Positions 26,301 to 35,473 of a DNA stretch of 64,000 nt are shown one piece after another. Position 1 is the stretch's first letter, and each line of letters opens with the position of its first letter. A program made the translations under genes and the position numbers. The notes under the pieces are model-generated. The model was not told the DNA's origin and did not search any database. It saw only the letters and a program-made list of their open reading frames with translations. The DNA is from Amycolatopsis sp. WQ 127309 (GTDB lineage: Bacteria > Actinomycetota > Actinomycetes > Mycobacteriales > Pseudonocardiaceae). The stretch lies in contig NZ_CP095481.1 of the NCBI RefSeq assembly GCF_023023025.1, positions 1,240,001-1,304,000 on the forward strand, in the 5' to 3' direction.

Positions 26301-26723
26301 ATGTATCTCGCGGAACTGCTCGACCACACCGGACTCGACGTCCTCGGCCACCTCGACCGGCAGGTCGCCGTGCCGGTCATCGACGGCCTCCAGGCCCAGG
26401 GCGACCTGATCGTCGTCCCGCAGGAGATGACCGGCGTCGACGCCCGGGGCTGGCGCTCGCTGCCCGACGAGGGCATCGAACTCGTGCGGGGCGAAGACGG
26501 CAACAACCCGCACACCCTCGTCGCCGACCACGGCTCGTGCCGCCTGACGACCTGGGTGAGCGACCCCGAAAACCTCGCGATCGCGGTGGTGCGCAACGCC
26601 CTGCCGGTGTACCTCGTGCACCCGGAGCACGGGGCGACCGGCATCGCCCCGGGCTGCTGGGTCGTGCGCCGGCAGCGCGAGGCGGGCTTCGGGTTCCGGA
26701 AGGCGATCCTGGTCGCCGACTGA
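26301..26723 (+). CDS. hypothetical protein downstream of the DUF6745 gene
   Basis: A 140-residue acidic protein with no recognised motif. It begins MYLAELLDHTGLDVLGHLDR and contains LVHPEHGATGIAPGCWVVRR near the C terminus, where a conserved GCW might be functional. The ATG at 26301 follows AAAGGTGA. It pairs with the upstream DUF6745 gene, suggesting a shared process. A hairpin terminator follows. Confidence 0.7.
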   Translation: MYLAELLDHTGLDVLGHLDRQVAVPVIDGLQAQGDLIVVPQEMTGVDARGWRSLPDEGIELVRGEDGNNPHTLVADHGSCRLTTWVSDPENLAIAVVRNALPVYLVHPEHGATGIAPGCWVVRRQREAGFGFRKAILVAD

Positions 26724-26736
26724 CGGTGAGTGGCGG

Positions 26737-26770
26737 GGTTGGCGTGTCGCCGCGTGGCGACACGCCAACC
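26737..26770. terminator. bidirectional stem-loop terminator
   Basis: 15-bp perfect arms GGTTGGCGTGTCGCC and complement around GCGT, between two convergent genes (stops at 26723 and 26776). Confidence 0.8.
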
Positions 26771-26775
26771 GCCTG

Positions 26776-27336
26776 TCAGGCCAGGTCGGGGCCCTTCGTG
26801 CGCAGGTCGTCGACCTTGGTCATGGCTTCCCGCAGGTCGCCGAGCCAGCTGTCGGCGTGCTCGCCGACCAGGCGCACGGCCCAGGCCAGCGCCTCCGACC
26901 GCGAGCGCGCGACGCCGGCGTCGACGAGTGTGTCGAGCACCAGGCGTTCCGGCTGCCGGAGCCGGGTCATCACCGGCGCCGAGTGGGTGGTGAACAGCGC
27001 GGTCGTGCCGCCGAGCTTGGCGCCCCAGGCGACTTTCCGCTGGTAGCGGTGCTCGGCCTGGCGCGCGATCTCGATGCGCGCGTCGCGCGTCTCCTCGCGG
27101 AACCGGCTGATCCGGCCGTCCTCGGCCGCGGCGCGGGCCGCGTCGTCGGCGTGCTCTTCGGTCAGCGCCGGCAGCTCGCCGACCACGATGATCTCTTCCC
27201 GGTCGACCGTGACTTCCGGCGCTCCGGTGAACCAGCCGTCGGGCAGGCGCCCGCCGAACCAGGCCGCCGCGTCGTCCGCCGACGGCACCTCGGCCTGCTG
27301 CCAGCCGCGGCCGCCGCCTCTCCAGCCTCGTCCCAT
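26776..27336 (-). CDS. conserved hypothetical protein with ribbon-helix-helix-like C terminus
   Basis: A 186-residue protein. The first 15 residues are Gly/Arg/Trp-rich. The middle is acidic (VTVDREEIIVVGELPALTEE), then basic (QAEHRYQRKVAWGAK). The C-terminal 55 residues (LVLDTLVDAGVARSRSEALA, then WAVRLVGEHADSWLGDL) look like a ribbon-helix-helix fold, so DNA binding is possible. The ATG at 27336 is the start. It follows the DUF255 gene on the same strand after a strong terminator, so it is probably a separate unit. Confidence 0.65.
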   Translation of the reverse strand: MGRGWRGGGRGWQQAEVPSADDAAAWFGGRLPDGWFTGAPEVTVDREEIIVVGELPALTEEHADDAARAAAEDGRISRFREETRDARIEIARQAEHRYQRKVAWGAKLGGTTALFTTHSAPVMTRLRQPERLVLDTLVDAGVARSRSEALAWAVRLVGEHADSWLGDLREAMTKVDDLRTKGPDLA

Positions 27337-27419
27337 GTCGCACCTCCGATTACATGATTACAACGCAACCGACGCTACGCCGGAAACACGCGAACGTGGA
27401 CGTCGTTCACCCAGAGCGC

Positions 27420-27478
27420 AATGCCGTGAAGGCCTCCTTACCGGCTCTTATGGCCGGTAAGGAGGCCTTCACGGCATT
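27420..27478. terminator. repeated GTGAAGGCCTCC stem-loop, copy 2
   Basis: The same hairpin as at 11520-11566, with the loop reading TCTTATG (the complement of CATAAGA), that is, inverted. Here the arms extend by a further AATGCC/GGCATT to a 59-nt palindrome. It lies 2 bp past the stop of the DUF255 gene, as its terminator. Confidence 0.8.
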
Positions 27479-27480
27479 CG

Positions 27481-29460
27481 TCAGAGCTGGGCGGCGAGGG
27501 CTTCCGGGGTGGTGACCGGGCGGTCGCAGACGTAGCCGCGGCAGACGTACGCCGCCGCAGCGCCCTCGACCAGCGGGCGGTCGGCCAGCAGGGGGACGCC
27601 CGGGGTGTCCGGCGCACCCGCCAGCACGATGCCGCCGCCGTGGACGCCGCGCGCCGCGGCGAGGCGCAACGCCGGGTCCGCGCCGACCACCGCGACCTGC
27701 ACCGGACCGGCCTGCATCGCCTCCGCGACCGACAGCCAGTGCCCGGTGAACCGCGGCGCCCGGCCGGCGAGCACCCCGACCCGGCGCACCGCCTGCTCCG
27801 CGGCCTCGCGATACCGCGACGCGCTTTCGTGGCCCGCGAGAGCGGACGCCGTCAGCAGCGCGCCGGCCAGCGCCGACGCTCCCGCCGGGCTCGCGTTGTC
27901 GCCCGGGTCGGCCGGGCGCTGGACCAGCGTCTCGGCGTCGTCGGCCGTGTCGAAGTACGCGCCCGGGACGTCCGGGGACGCGAAGTGCGTCAAGGCCAGG
28001 TCGAGCAGCCGGGTCGCCTCGGTGAGCCACTTCGCCTCGCCCGTGGCCTGGTGCAGGGCCAGAAAGCCGTCGGCGACGCAGGCGTAGTCCTCCAGCACGC
28101 CCGCCGACTCGCCGACGACGCCGTCGCGCGAACTGCGGCGCAGACGGCCGTCGACGACGTGGACGCGCAGCAGCAGCTCGGCCGCGTCGACCGCCTGCTG
28201 AATCCACTGTGGACGATCGAGAGCGACGCCCGCCTCGGCCAGCGCCGTGATCGCCAGGCCGTTCCAGGACGCGATCACCTTGTCGTCCCGGCCCGGCTGC
28301 GGCCGCTTCGCGCGCTCGTCGAGGAGCGTGTACCGGATGTCCTCGAACGGCGTGTCCGCGAGCAGGCGCAACGTCGACGCGCCGTCCTCGAAGGTGCCCT
28401 CGGGTGTGACGCCGAACAGGTCGGCCGCCACCTTGCCGTCCTCGTCGCCGAGCACCTCGCGCAGCTGCGCCGGCGTCCAGACGTACGTCAGGCCTTCGAC
28501 GCCTTCGGTGTCCGCGTCCAGCGACGACGCGAAGCCACCCTGAGGTGTCCGCAGCTCCGCGGCGAGGAACTCGGCCGTCCCGGTGGCGACGCGCGATCCG
28601 GTCCGCGAGCCGGTGCGGCGGGCGAGGTGGGCGTAGAAGCGCAGGAGCAACGCGTTGTCGTACAACATCTTCTCGAAGTGCGGCACGATCCACTCGGCGT
28701 CCACGGAGTACCGCGCGAAGCCGCCGGCGAGCTGGTCGTACAACCCGCCGCGCGCCATCGCCTCCGCCGTCGAATCCGCCAGGAACAGCGCGGCCTCGGA
28801 GCCGGTGCGCTCGTAGTGGCGCAGCAGGAACTCCAGCACCATCGACGGCGGGAACTTCGGCGCGCGGCCGAACCCGCCGTTGACCGGATCGGCGTCCCCC
28901 TGGAGCTTTTCGACGGCGGCCGCGAGCACCGCCTCGTCCACAATGGACTCCTGCAGCGGCCCGGTCCGCTCGGCGATGTGCGCGACGATCTGCTTCGCGC
29001 CCTCCAGCAGCTCGTCGGGCCGTTCCCGCCACGCCTCGCTGACGGCGCCGAGCAGCTGCCGGAACGACGGCATGCCCGGCCGCGGCGTCGGCGGGTAGTA
29101 AGTGCCGCAGTGGAACGGCTCGCCGTCCGGGGTGAGGAAGCAGGTCATCGGCCAGCCGCCCTGCCCGGTCATCGCCTGCGTGGCGGCCATGTAGACGGCG
29201 TCGATGTCCGGCCGCTCCTCGCGGTCGACCTTGATGTTGACGAAGTTCGCGTTCATCACGGCGGCGGTTTCGGCGTCCTCGAACGACTCGTGCGCCATGA
29301 CGTGGCACCAGTGGCACGCGGCGTAGCCCACGGACAACAGGATCGGCACGTTCCGCCGGCGGGCTTCGGCGAGCGCGTCCGCGCCCCACTGCCACCACTC
29401 GACCGGGTTCTCCGCGTGCTGGAGCAGGTACGGGCTGGTCGCGCTGGCGAGGCGGTTCAT
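27481..29460 (-). CDS. thioredoxin domain-containing protein (DUF255 / YyaL family)
   Basis: A 659-residue homologue of Rv1084. The N-terminal thioredoxin-like DUF255 domain (residues 1-165) starts [20 protein letters not shown] and holds the motif [16 protein letters not shown]. The rest is an (alpha/alpha)6 glycosidase-like repeat region with segments such as [20 protein letters not shown] and [17 protein letters not shown]. The function of the family is not firmly known. The ATG at 29460 is the start. A partial second copy of its 5' end lies at 31252-31323, on the far side of the adjacent low-GC gene. Confidence 0.9.
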   Translation of the reverse strand: MNRLASATSPYLLQHAENPVEWWQWGADALAEARRRNVPILLSVGYAACHWCHVMAHESFEDAETAAVMNANFVNIKVDREERPDIDAVYMAATQAMTGQGGWPMTCFLTPDGEPFHCGTYYPPTPRPGMPSFRQLLGAVSEAWRERPDELLEGAKQIVAHIAERTGPLQESIVDEAVLAAAVEKLQGDADPVNGGFGRAPKFPPSMVLEFLLRHYERTGSEAALFLADSTAEAMARGGLYDQLAGGFARYSVDAEWIVPHFEKMLYDNALLLRFYAHLARRTGSRTGSRVATGTAEFLAAELRTPQGGFASSLDADTEGVEGLTYVWTPAQLREVLGDEDGKVAADLFGVTPEGTFEDGASTLRLLADTPFEDIRYTLLDERAKRPQPGRDDKVIASWNGLAITALAEAGVALDRPQWIQQAVDAAELLLRVHVVDGRLRRSSRDGVVGESAGVLEDYACVADGFLALHQATGEAKWLTEATRLLDLALTHFASPDVPGAYFDTADDAETLVQRPADPGDNASPAGASALAGALLTASALAGHESASRYREAAEQAVRRVGVLAGRAPRFTGHWLSVAEAMQAGPVQVAVVGADPALRLAAARGVHGGGIVLAGAPDTPGVPLLADRPLVEGAAAAYVCRGYVCDRPVTTPEALAAQL

Positions 29461-29461
29461 G
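29423..29461 (-). repeat. direct repeat flanking the nuclease-like gene (copy in the DUF255 gene)
   Basis: 39 bp covering the first 13 codons of the DUF255 gene, identical to 31285-31323 and in the same orientation. A further 39 bp of similarity (29303-29341 with 31252-31290) is separated here by 87 bp that the other copy lacks. Confidence 0.85.
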
Positions 29462-29629
29462 GCTCCAAGCGTCTCACATCACGCTCACATCTTGTATTCG
29501 TCGACCGAATAGGCCAGACCACAGCATCTGTACCCCCAGTCTGCACCGGACAGGTGACCACAGACCGCGCCATTGGCTTGTTCGCGTATCTTTGACTCTT
29601 GCGACCCAGGCTACGCGATTCGGAGCGAC

Positions 29630-30889
29630 ATGACACCTGAGGCAGAGCTTCTGGAAATCATTGCCGACTATCAGAGACAGGTCGACGATTTAGCCATTTG
29701 GTCCATGGATGCCACCAGGGTTCATGCACTGCTACAGATGGCCGTTCGCCCGCGCGCCGAGTCGTTCAGACACGGCGTCAACTTCACCGAGTTCCCCTGG
29801 GAGACGCTTGTCGATATTTTACCGGGATGGCACTACGATCAACCACTGGGAGAAAAGAGCATCGCCGAGGGAGAAGTTTTCGACGCATTGCGCCTGGCTT
29901 TGAAGTTCACGAGAATTATACCGCTCGAAATCGGAATTCGAACAGGTGCCTACAGAGTTAGGAAAACCGGAAATGAATTTCGAGTCATTCATCAGTGGAA
30001 CGTTGCACCCGAGGTCGCGGACCTTTACCTAGAGCAGAGGTCGAGTACGCACACACCTTCGACGCCGTCAGCAGCAGAACTAGAATGGGCAGCAAGGCAG
30101 ACCCGAGAGCAGCTCAACAATTTCGAACCGCCGCTTGAGCTTATGCAGATGGCCGCCGACCGGGCTTTGGCTGCGATCAGGGAGTGGCAAGCCCCACCAA
30201 CAGAGGGCCCTCTCGCGGATGATTTTGATCTGGGCCAGGGGTTGACAGTCGGATCCATGGCCGAGATTCTCAGCGTGCTAATGGCAACAGCCCAGCTCGG
30301 AGAGCTGGCACACGCGGGGGTTCAGGCTCCCGGAGTAACACTCATGCATGCTTCTCGCAGCACAATAATTGATTGGATGGAGAATCTCTGCAGCAGCTCT
30401 ACCATACCGGTAATCAACGAGGCCCTCGATCGCTTGACCGCAGGGACAGGTCGCTCAGTCCGTAGATCGCTCCTTATACCAAACGGCGAGATCATTACCA
30501 TCCTACCTCTCCTCCTATTCCCGCGCGCGTTCGACTCGCTGATGCTGCGGACCGCCGCCTACGATCCAGCCTTGTACGGGCCGATCGGTCAGCGACAGGG
30601 GAATCGAGCGAACGTGTGGGCAACATGGCTTCGCAAAATCGACGGAACCCGAGTAGCCGAACGACTCAAGGTGCGGAACGCCACCGGCAGGATCGTTGGC
30701 GATCTGGATGTCGTCGCAGTTGACGCTACGACCATGCGCGGCGTGGTATTCGAAGTGAAATCGCCCATCGATGCCGTGACTCTACCTGAGACACTAAAGA
30801 TCGAAGAGAACATCGCCGCCGCAGCGCGACAACTAGGTCACATTCGCGAGATTCTCGGAGCTGGCGAGTCGAAAGTGGAACTACCATAG
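29630..30889 (+). CDS. low-GC protein with PD-(D/E)XK-like nuclease C terminus
   Basis: A 419-residue product of unknown family. Residues 1-200 are mainly helical, with a Thr/Ser/Pro linker near 138-148. Residues about 345-400 read VRNATGRIVGDLDVVAVDAT, then VFEVKSP, then a helix LPETLKIEENIAAAARQLG. GDLD (Asp358/Asp360) followed 15 residues later by Glu375-Val-Lys377 is the spacing of PD-(D/E)XK endonucleases. GC is far below that of its neighbours. The ATG at 29630 follows GGAG. The gene is flanked by direct repeats of the DUF255 5' end, which implies acquisition. A defence or conflict role is inferred only. Confidence 0.7.
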   Translation: MTPEAELLEIIADYQRQVDDLAIWSMDATRVHALLQMAVRPRAESFRHGVNFTEFPWETLVDILPGWHYDQPLGEKSIAEGEVFDALRLALKFTRIIPLEIGIRTGAYRVRKTGNEFRVIHQWNVAPEVADLYLEQRSSTHTPSTPSAAELEWAARQTREQLNNFEPPLELMQMAADRALAAIREWQAPPTEGPLADDFDLGQGLTVGSMAEILSVLMATAQLGELAHAGVQAPGVTLMHASRSTIIDWMENLCSSSTIPVINEALDRLTAGTGRSVRRSLLIPNGEIITILPLLLFPRAFDSLMLRTAAYDPALYGPIGQRQGNRANVWATWLRKIDGTRVAERLKVRNATGRIVGDLDVVAVDATTMRGVVFEVKSPIDAVTLPETLKIEENIAAAARQLGHIREILGAGESKVELP

Positions 30890-31251
30890 GGGTGGCCTGC
30901 GTTTCGAGATGTCAAATGGACGTGGTGCGTAGGCACTCCGCAGCAGTTGACTGCACGACCGTTGCCGGAAGCCAAAATGACGGCAATCTCCATGAGATAC
31001 CTCGCAAATCTAAACGGAGTCGACACTCTAACAGATGTCATCGATTTGCTCGAAAGGCCGGACTGGCCACACAATGGCAGTCACTATACCATACAGAAGA
31101 AGACCATAGAACTGGATCGACACCGGGTACACACGGACTCGATCCATCTAAAGGACGTGGATTGGCAACCTCGCGTGAGAAGGCCCTCGTGACGAGCCCT
31201 CCCAGTTCGTCGAATTGCCAGCGCGACCACTAGCTTCCTTAATGCATCGCA
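30890..31251. other. low-GC intergenic region with a possible small ORF
   Basis: A frame at 30977-31192 (+) would encode 71 residues starting MTAISMRYLANLNGVDTLTD and ending in DVDWQPRVRRPS. It has no ribosome-binding site and rare-codon-rich usage like the preceding gene. It may be a gene remnant. No other feature was seen. Confidence 0.3.
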
Positions 31252-31322
31252 TGGCACCAGTGGCACGCGGCATAACCCACGGAAAGCAGGTACGGGCTGG
31301 TCGCGCTGGCGAGGCGGTTCAT
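31239..31322 (-). pseudogene. decayed second copy of the DUF255 gene 5' end
   Basis: From the ATG at 31322 the frame matches the first 13 residues of the DUF255 protein ([13 protein letters not shown]) and continues directly with [11 protein letters not shown], an exact in-frame deletion of 29 codons (87 bp). It then diverges to AMH and a TAA at 31239. It is a 27-residue open frame still holding the CHWCH motif. It is most likely a remnant left by the event that placed the nuclease-like gene here. Confidence 0.75.
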
Positions 31323-31387
31323 GCCTTCAGGGTCGCACTCCGGAAAACCGGGCGCGCGGTCACCGGGGCGTCAGCCACACTTGCGCG

Positions 31388-32758
31388 GTGCTGTTGACCA
31401 TCTCGACCACCCGTACCCCCGCCACCGACCTGGGCTTCCTCCTGCACAAGCACCCGGAGAAAGCCCAGTCGGTCGCGCTCTCCGCCGGCACCGCGCACGT
31501 CTTCTACCCCGAGGCGATGCCGGAGAAGTGCACCGCCGCGTTGTTCGTCGACATCGACGCGATCGAGCTCGTGCGCGGCGGCGGGACGTCGTTGACGCAG
31601 TACGTCAACGACCGGCCCTACGCCGGTGGCTCGTACCTCGCGGTGGCGCTGCGGGCGGCGTTCACGACGGCGCTCGCCGGACGCTGCGCCGCGCGTCCCG
31701 AGCTGGTCGACGAGGCCTTCGACCTGGAGATCCACGTGCCGTCGCTGTCCGCGCGCGGTGGGGCCGAGGTCGTGCACAAGCTGTTCGAGCCGCTCGGCTG
31801 GCGCGTCACGGCCACGCCGATCCCGCTCGACCCGGAGTTCCCGCAGTGGGGCGAGAGCCGTTATGTCGACCTGCGGCTGGCCGGCACCCAGCGCGTCGCC
31901 GACGCGCTGCGCCACCTCTACGTCCTGCTGCCCGCGCTCGACGGCGACAAGCACTACTGGGTCGGCCAGGACGAGGCCGACAAGCTGCTGCGCGCCGGCG
32001 ACGGCTGGCTCGGCGGGCACCCCGAGCGGACGCTCATCACCAACCGCTACCTGGAGCGACGCCGTCCGGTCGTCAACTACGCGCTGTCGCGGCTCGCCGA
32101 GGCGGACGACGTCCCGGCCGAGGCCGAAGCCCTGGTCACCGAGGTTCCCGACCGGCCCGAACCGCTGTCCACGCAGCGGCACGGCAGCGTGCTCGCCGCG
32201 CTCCGGGCCGTCGGTGCCCAGCGCGTCCTCGACCTCGGCTGCGGTCCCGGCGCGCTGCTGCGCGTGCTCGAGAAGGAGCCGTCGTTCACCGAGATCGTCG
32301 GCGTCGACGTCTCGTCCTCCGCGCTGGACATCGCGGCGAAGCGGCTCAAGGACCGCAGCCGCGTGACGCTGCGGCAGTCCGCCCTGACCTACGCCGACCC
32401 GGCGCTGGCCGGGTACGACGCGGCCGTGCTGATGGAGGTCGTCGAGCACGTCGACGAAGAGCGCCTGCCGGCCCTGGAGCACGCGGTGTTCAGGGTCGCG
32501 GCGCCGCGCACGGTGATCGTCACGACGCCCAACGCGGAGTACAACCGGCTGTTCGAATTCCTCCCGATGGGGCATTTCCGGCACGCCGATCACCGGTTCG
32601 AATGGACCCGGGCGCAGTTCCGCGCGTGGGCGGACGGCGTCGCGGCCCGCAACCGCTACGCCGTTCGTCACCTGCCGGTCGGACCGGAGGACCAGGATTC
32701 AGGACCGCCGACCCAGATGGCGGTCTTCACGACCAGTGACAAGGAGGTGGCCGCGTGA
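31388..32758 (+). CDS. hen1: 3' terminal RNA ribose 2'-O-methyltransferase Hen1
   Basis: 456 residues. The N-terminal ligase-activating domain (residues about 1-240) starts LLTISTTRTPATDLGFLLHK and includes QYVNDRPYAGGSYLAVAL. The C-terminal SAM methyltransferase domain has DLGCGPGALL, VDVSSSALD and the Hen1 metal-site motif EVVEHVDEERL. It methylates the 2'-OH at the 3' end of cleaved RNA before sealing, protecting repaired RNA. The GTG at 31388 is the start. The stop overlaps the GTG start of pnkp (GTGA), so the two are translationally coupled as in the known bacterial Pnkp/Hen1 repair cassette. Confidence 0.95.
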   Translation: MLLTISTTRTPATDLGFLLHKHPEKAQSVALSAGTAHVFYPEAMPEKCTAALFVDIDAIELVRGGGTSLTQYVNDRPYAGGSYLAVALRAAFTTALAGRCAARPELVDEAFDLEIHVPSLSARGGAEVVHKLFEPLGWRVTATPIPLDPEFPQWGESRYVDLRLAGTQRVADALRHLYVLLPALDGDKHYWVGQDEADKLLRAGDGWLGGHPERTLITNRYLERRRPVVNYALSRLAEADDVPAEAEALVTEVPDRPEPLSTQRHGSVLAALRAVGAQRVLDLGCGPGALLRVLEKEPSFTEIVGVDVSSSALDIAAKRLKDRSRVTLRQSALTYADPALAGYDAAVLMEVVEHVDEERLPALEHAVFRVAAPRTVIVTTPNAEYNRLFEFLPMGHFRHADHRFEWTRAQFRAWADGVAARNRYAVRHLPVGPEDQDSGPPTQMAVFTTSDKEVAA

Positions 32759-35247
32759 AGCTGACCGTTCCCGAGATGTCCCTCGTCGTGCTTGTCGGCG
32801 CTTCCGGCTCCGGCAAGTCGACGTTCGCGCGCACGCACTTCGCGCCGACGCAGGTGCTCTCCAGCGACTTCTTCCGCGGGCTCGTCGCCGACGACGAGAA
32901 CGACCAGTCCGCGTCCGCCGACGCCTTCGACACGCTGCACTACGTCGCGGGCAAGCGGCTCGCGGCCGGGCGGCTGACCGTCATCGACGCGACGAACGTC
33001 CAGCGCGCGTCGCGGGCGAGCCTGGTGAAGCTCGCGAAGGAGCACGACGTGCTGCCGACGGCGATCGTGCTCGACCTGCCGCTGGGCGTGTGCGCGGCGC
33101 GCAACGCCGGGCGGCCCGACCGCGACTTCGGCGAGCACGTGATCCGGCGGCAGCGCGGTGAGCTGCAGCGGTCGCTGAAGTCGTTGGAGCGCGAGGGTTT
33201 CCGGCGCGTGCACGTGCTGCGCGGGGAGACCGAGGTGGCCGAGGCGGAGATCGACGTCGAGCCGCTGCGCAACGACAAGCGCGAGCTGACCGGGCCGTTC
33301 GACGTCATCGGCGACGTCCACGGCTGTGCGGCCGAGCTGGAAGAACTGCTGGCCGAGCTGGGGTACGCCGACGGCGTGCACCCCGGAGGGCGGACCGCGG
33401 TGTTCGTCGGCGACCTCGTCGACCGCGGGCCGGACACCCCGGGCGTGCTGCGGCGCGTCATGGGAATGGCCTCGTCGGGGAACGCCCTGGTCGTCTGCGG
33501 GAACCACGAGCAGAAGCTGGTGCGCGCGCTGCACGGGCGCAAGGTGAACGTCGCGCACGGGCTCGCCGAGTCGCTGGAACAGCTCGGCGCCGAGACCGAG
33601 GAGTTCCGCCGGCAGGCGCACGAGTTCTGCGACGGCCTGATCGCGCACTACGTCCTCGACGGCGGCAAGCTCGTCGTCGCGCACGCCGGGCTGCCCGAGC
33701 GCTACCACGGGCGCGCGTCCGGGCGGGTTCGCAGCATGGCGCTCTACGGCGACACGACCGGCGAGACCGACGAGTACGGCCTGCCGGTGCGGCTGCCGTG
33801 GGCGCGCGACTACCGCGGGTCCGCGATGGTCCTCTACGGGCACACGCCGACGCTGGAACCGGAGTGGGTCAACAACACCATGTGCCTCGACACCGGGGCC
33901 GTCTTCGGCGGGAAGCTGACGGCGCTGCGGTACCCGGAACGCGACGTCGTCTCGGTGCAGGCCCACCAGGTCTGGTACGAGCCGACCAAGCCGCTCGACG
34001 CGTCGCGGCCGCTCGGTGGGCGTGAGCCTGCCGTGCTGGAGCTGGCCGACGTCACCGGCAAGCGGGTCGTGCAGACCATGCAGCACGGCCGGGTCGGCGT
34101 CTCGGCGGAGCAGTCGGCCGCGGCGCTGGAGGTGATGAGCCGGTTCGCGGTGGACCCGCGCTGGCTCGCCTACCTGCCGCCGACGATGGCGCCGTGTTCG
34201 ACGTCTTCGCGCGAGGATTACCTGGAGCACCCGGAGGAGGCGTTCGCCGAGTACCGCGCGGCCGGCGTGCAGTCGGTGCTGTGCGAGGAGAAGCACATGG
34301 GCTCGCGGGCCGTCGTGCTCGTCTGCCGGGACGACGACGTCGCCTACAAGCGCTTCGGCGTCCAAGGCGGCGGAGCGGTGTACACGCGCACCGGACGGCC
34401 GTTCTTCTCTACGGCGCAGAATCTCGAGCTGCTGGCCGACGTGCGTTCCGCGGCGGCCGGGCTGTTCGAGGAGCTGGACAGCGGCTGGCTGCTGCTCGAC
34501 GCCGAACTGCTGCCTTGGAGCGCGAAGGCGGGTTCGCTGATCTCGAACCAGTACGCGTCGGTCGGCGCGGCCGCCCAGGCCGTGCTGCCCGCCGCCGTCG
34601 CCGCGCTGGCGACGGCGGCCGCGCGCGGCATCGACGTCACGGACCTGCTGGCGCGGACGGCTGCCCGTGAGTCCACTGTGGACTCCTACCGGGCGGCGTA
34701 CCGGCGCTACTGCTGGCCGACGACGGGGTTGGACGGCGTGCGGCTGGCGCCGTTCCAGCTGCTGGCGTCGGAGGGCGCGAGCTACCACGACCGGCCGCAC
34801 GCGTGGCACCTGTCGGTGCTGGAGAAGCTGGCCGGGCCGCGGTTCCAGCGCACCCGCACGCTGGCGGTGGACGTCCTCGACGACACGTCGGTCGCCGCGG
34901 GCGTCGCGTGGTGGGAGGAGCTGACCGGCGCGGGCGGCGAGGGCATGGTCGTCAAGCCGGCGGCCAACCTGACCCGCGGCGCGCGCGGGCTGGCGCAGCC
35001 GGGGGTGAAGGTGCGCGGGCGCGAGTACCTGCGGATCATCTACGGCCCCGACTACACGCTGCCGGAGAACCTCGAGCGGCTGCGCAAGCGGGGGCTCAAC
35101 CGCAAGCGGATGCTGGCCCTGCGGGAGTACGCGCTCGGGCTGGAGGCGCTGGAGCGCGTGGCGCGGGGTGAGCCGCTGTGGCGGGTCCACGAGTGCGTCT
35201 TCGCGGTGCTGGCGCTGGAGTCGGACCCGGTGGACCCGCGGCTCTAG
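32755..35247 (+). CDS. pnkp: polynucleotide kinase-phosphatase-ligase Pnkp
   Basis: 830 residues in three catalytic modules. The 5' kinase has Walker A GASGSGKST (Lys21). The metallophosphoesterase has DVIGDVHGCAAE near residue 183, GDLVDRGPDTPGV and GNHEQKL. The C-terminal ligase-type adenylyltransferase has the nucleophile Lys513 in EEKHMGSRAV. It heals and, with Hen1 (31388), seals RNA broken by ribotoxins. The length equals the family norm. The GTG start overlaps the hen1 stop. Confidence 0.95.
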   Translation: MKLTVPEMSLVVLVGASGSGKSTFARTHFAPTQVLSSDFFRGLVADDENDQSASADAFDTLHYVAGKRLAAGRLTVIDATNVQRASRASLVKLAKEHDVLPTAIVLDLPLGVCAARNAGRPDRDFGEHVIRRQRGELQRSLKSLEREGFRRVHVLRGETEVAEAEIDVEPLRNDKRELTGPFDVIGDVHGCAAELEELLAELGYADGVHPGGRTAVFVGDLVDRGPDTPGVLRRVMGMASSGNALVVCGNHEQKLVRALHGRKVNVAHGLAESLEQLGAETEEFRRQAHEFCDGLIAHYVLDGGKLVVAHAGLPERYHGRASGRVRSMALYGDTTGETDEYGLPVRLPWARDYRGSAMVLYGHTPTLEPEWVNNTMCLDTGAVFGGKLTALRYPERDVVSVQAHQVWYEPTKPLDASRPLGGREPAVLELADVTGKRVVQTMQHGRVGVSAEQSAAALEVMSRFAVDPRWLAYLPPTMAPCSTSSREDYLEHPEEAFAEYRAAGVQSVLCEEKHMGSRAVVLVCRDDDVAYKRFGVQGGGAVYTRTGRPFFSTAQNLELLADVRSAAAGLFEELDSGWLLLDAELLPWSAKAGSLISNQYASVGAAAQAVLPAAVAALATAAARGIDVTDLLARTAARESTVDSYRAAYRRYCWPTTGLDGVRLAPFQLLASEGASYHDRPHAWHLSVLEKLAGPRFQRTRTLAVDVLDDTSVAAGVAWWEELTGAGGEGMVVKPAANLTRGARGLAQPGVKVRGREYLRIIYGPDYTLPENLERLRKRGLNRKRMLALREYALGLEALERVARGEPLWRVHECVFAVLALESDPVDPRL

Positions 35248-35329
35248 TGGTCCGCCCGGCCGGCTCGATCCGCGGCCGTGTGGACTCAGGTCGCTGTGCG
35301 GCCCCTCCCTCCGGTCGTACGCTCGGGTG

Positions 35330-35416
35330 ATGACCGGCTCGGCGACCTGCGTCCGCCCGGGCCCGCTGACGACCGCGGCGGTCGTCGGTGCGGCCGCGAC
35401 GGCGTGGGGGCAGTAA
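35330..35416 (+). pseudogene. 5' fragment of the sensor kinase gene, ending in a premature stop
   Basis: The ATG at 35330 opens a 28-residue frame (MTGSATCVRPGPLTTAAVVG, then AAATAWGQ) ending in TAA at 35414. The same frame continues without a shift as ASGDLRAYDVLAGLLGCALV into the kinase. The two parts look like one N-terminal membrane domain split by a nonsense codon. Confidence 0.55.
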
Positions 35417-35473
35417 GCGTCCGGTGACCTGCGGGCCTACGACGTCCTGGCCGGGCTGCTCGGCTGCGCGCTC

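Noticed and set aside
30977..31192. Small gene after the nuclease-like gene
   Set aside because: No ribosome-binding site and no recognisable motif. It is kept only as a possible remnant in the intergenic entry.
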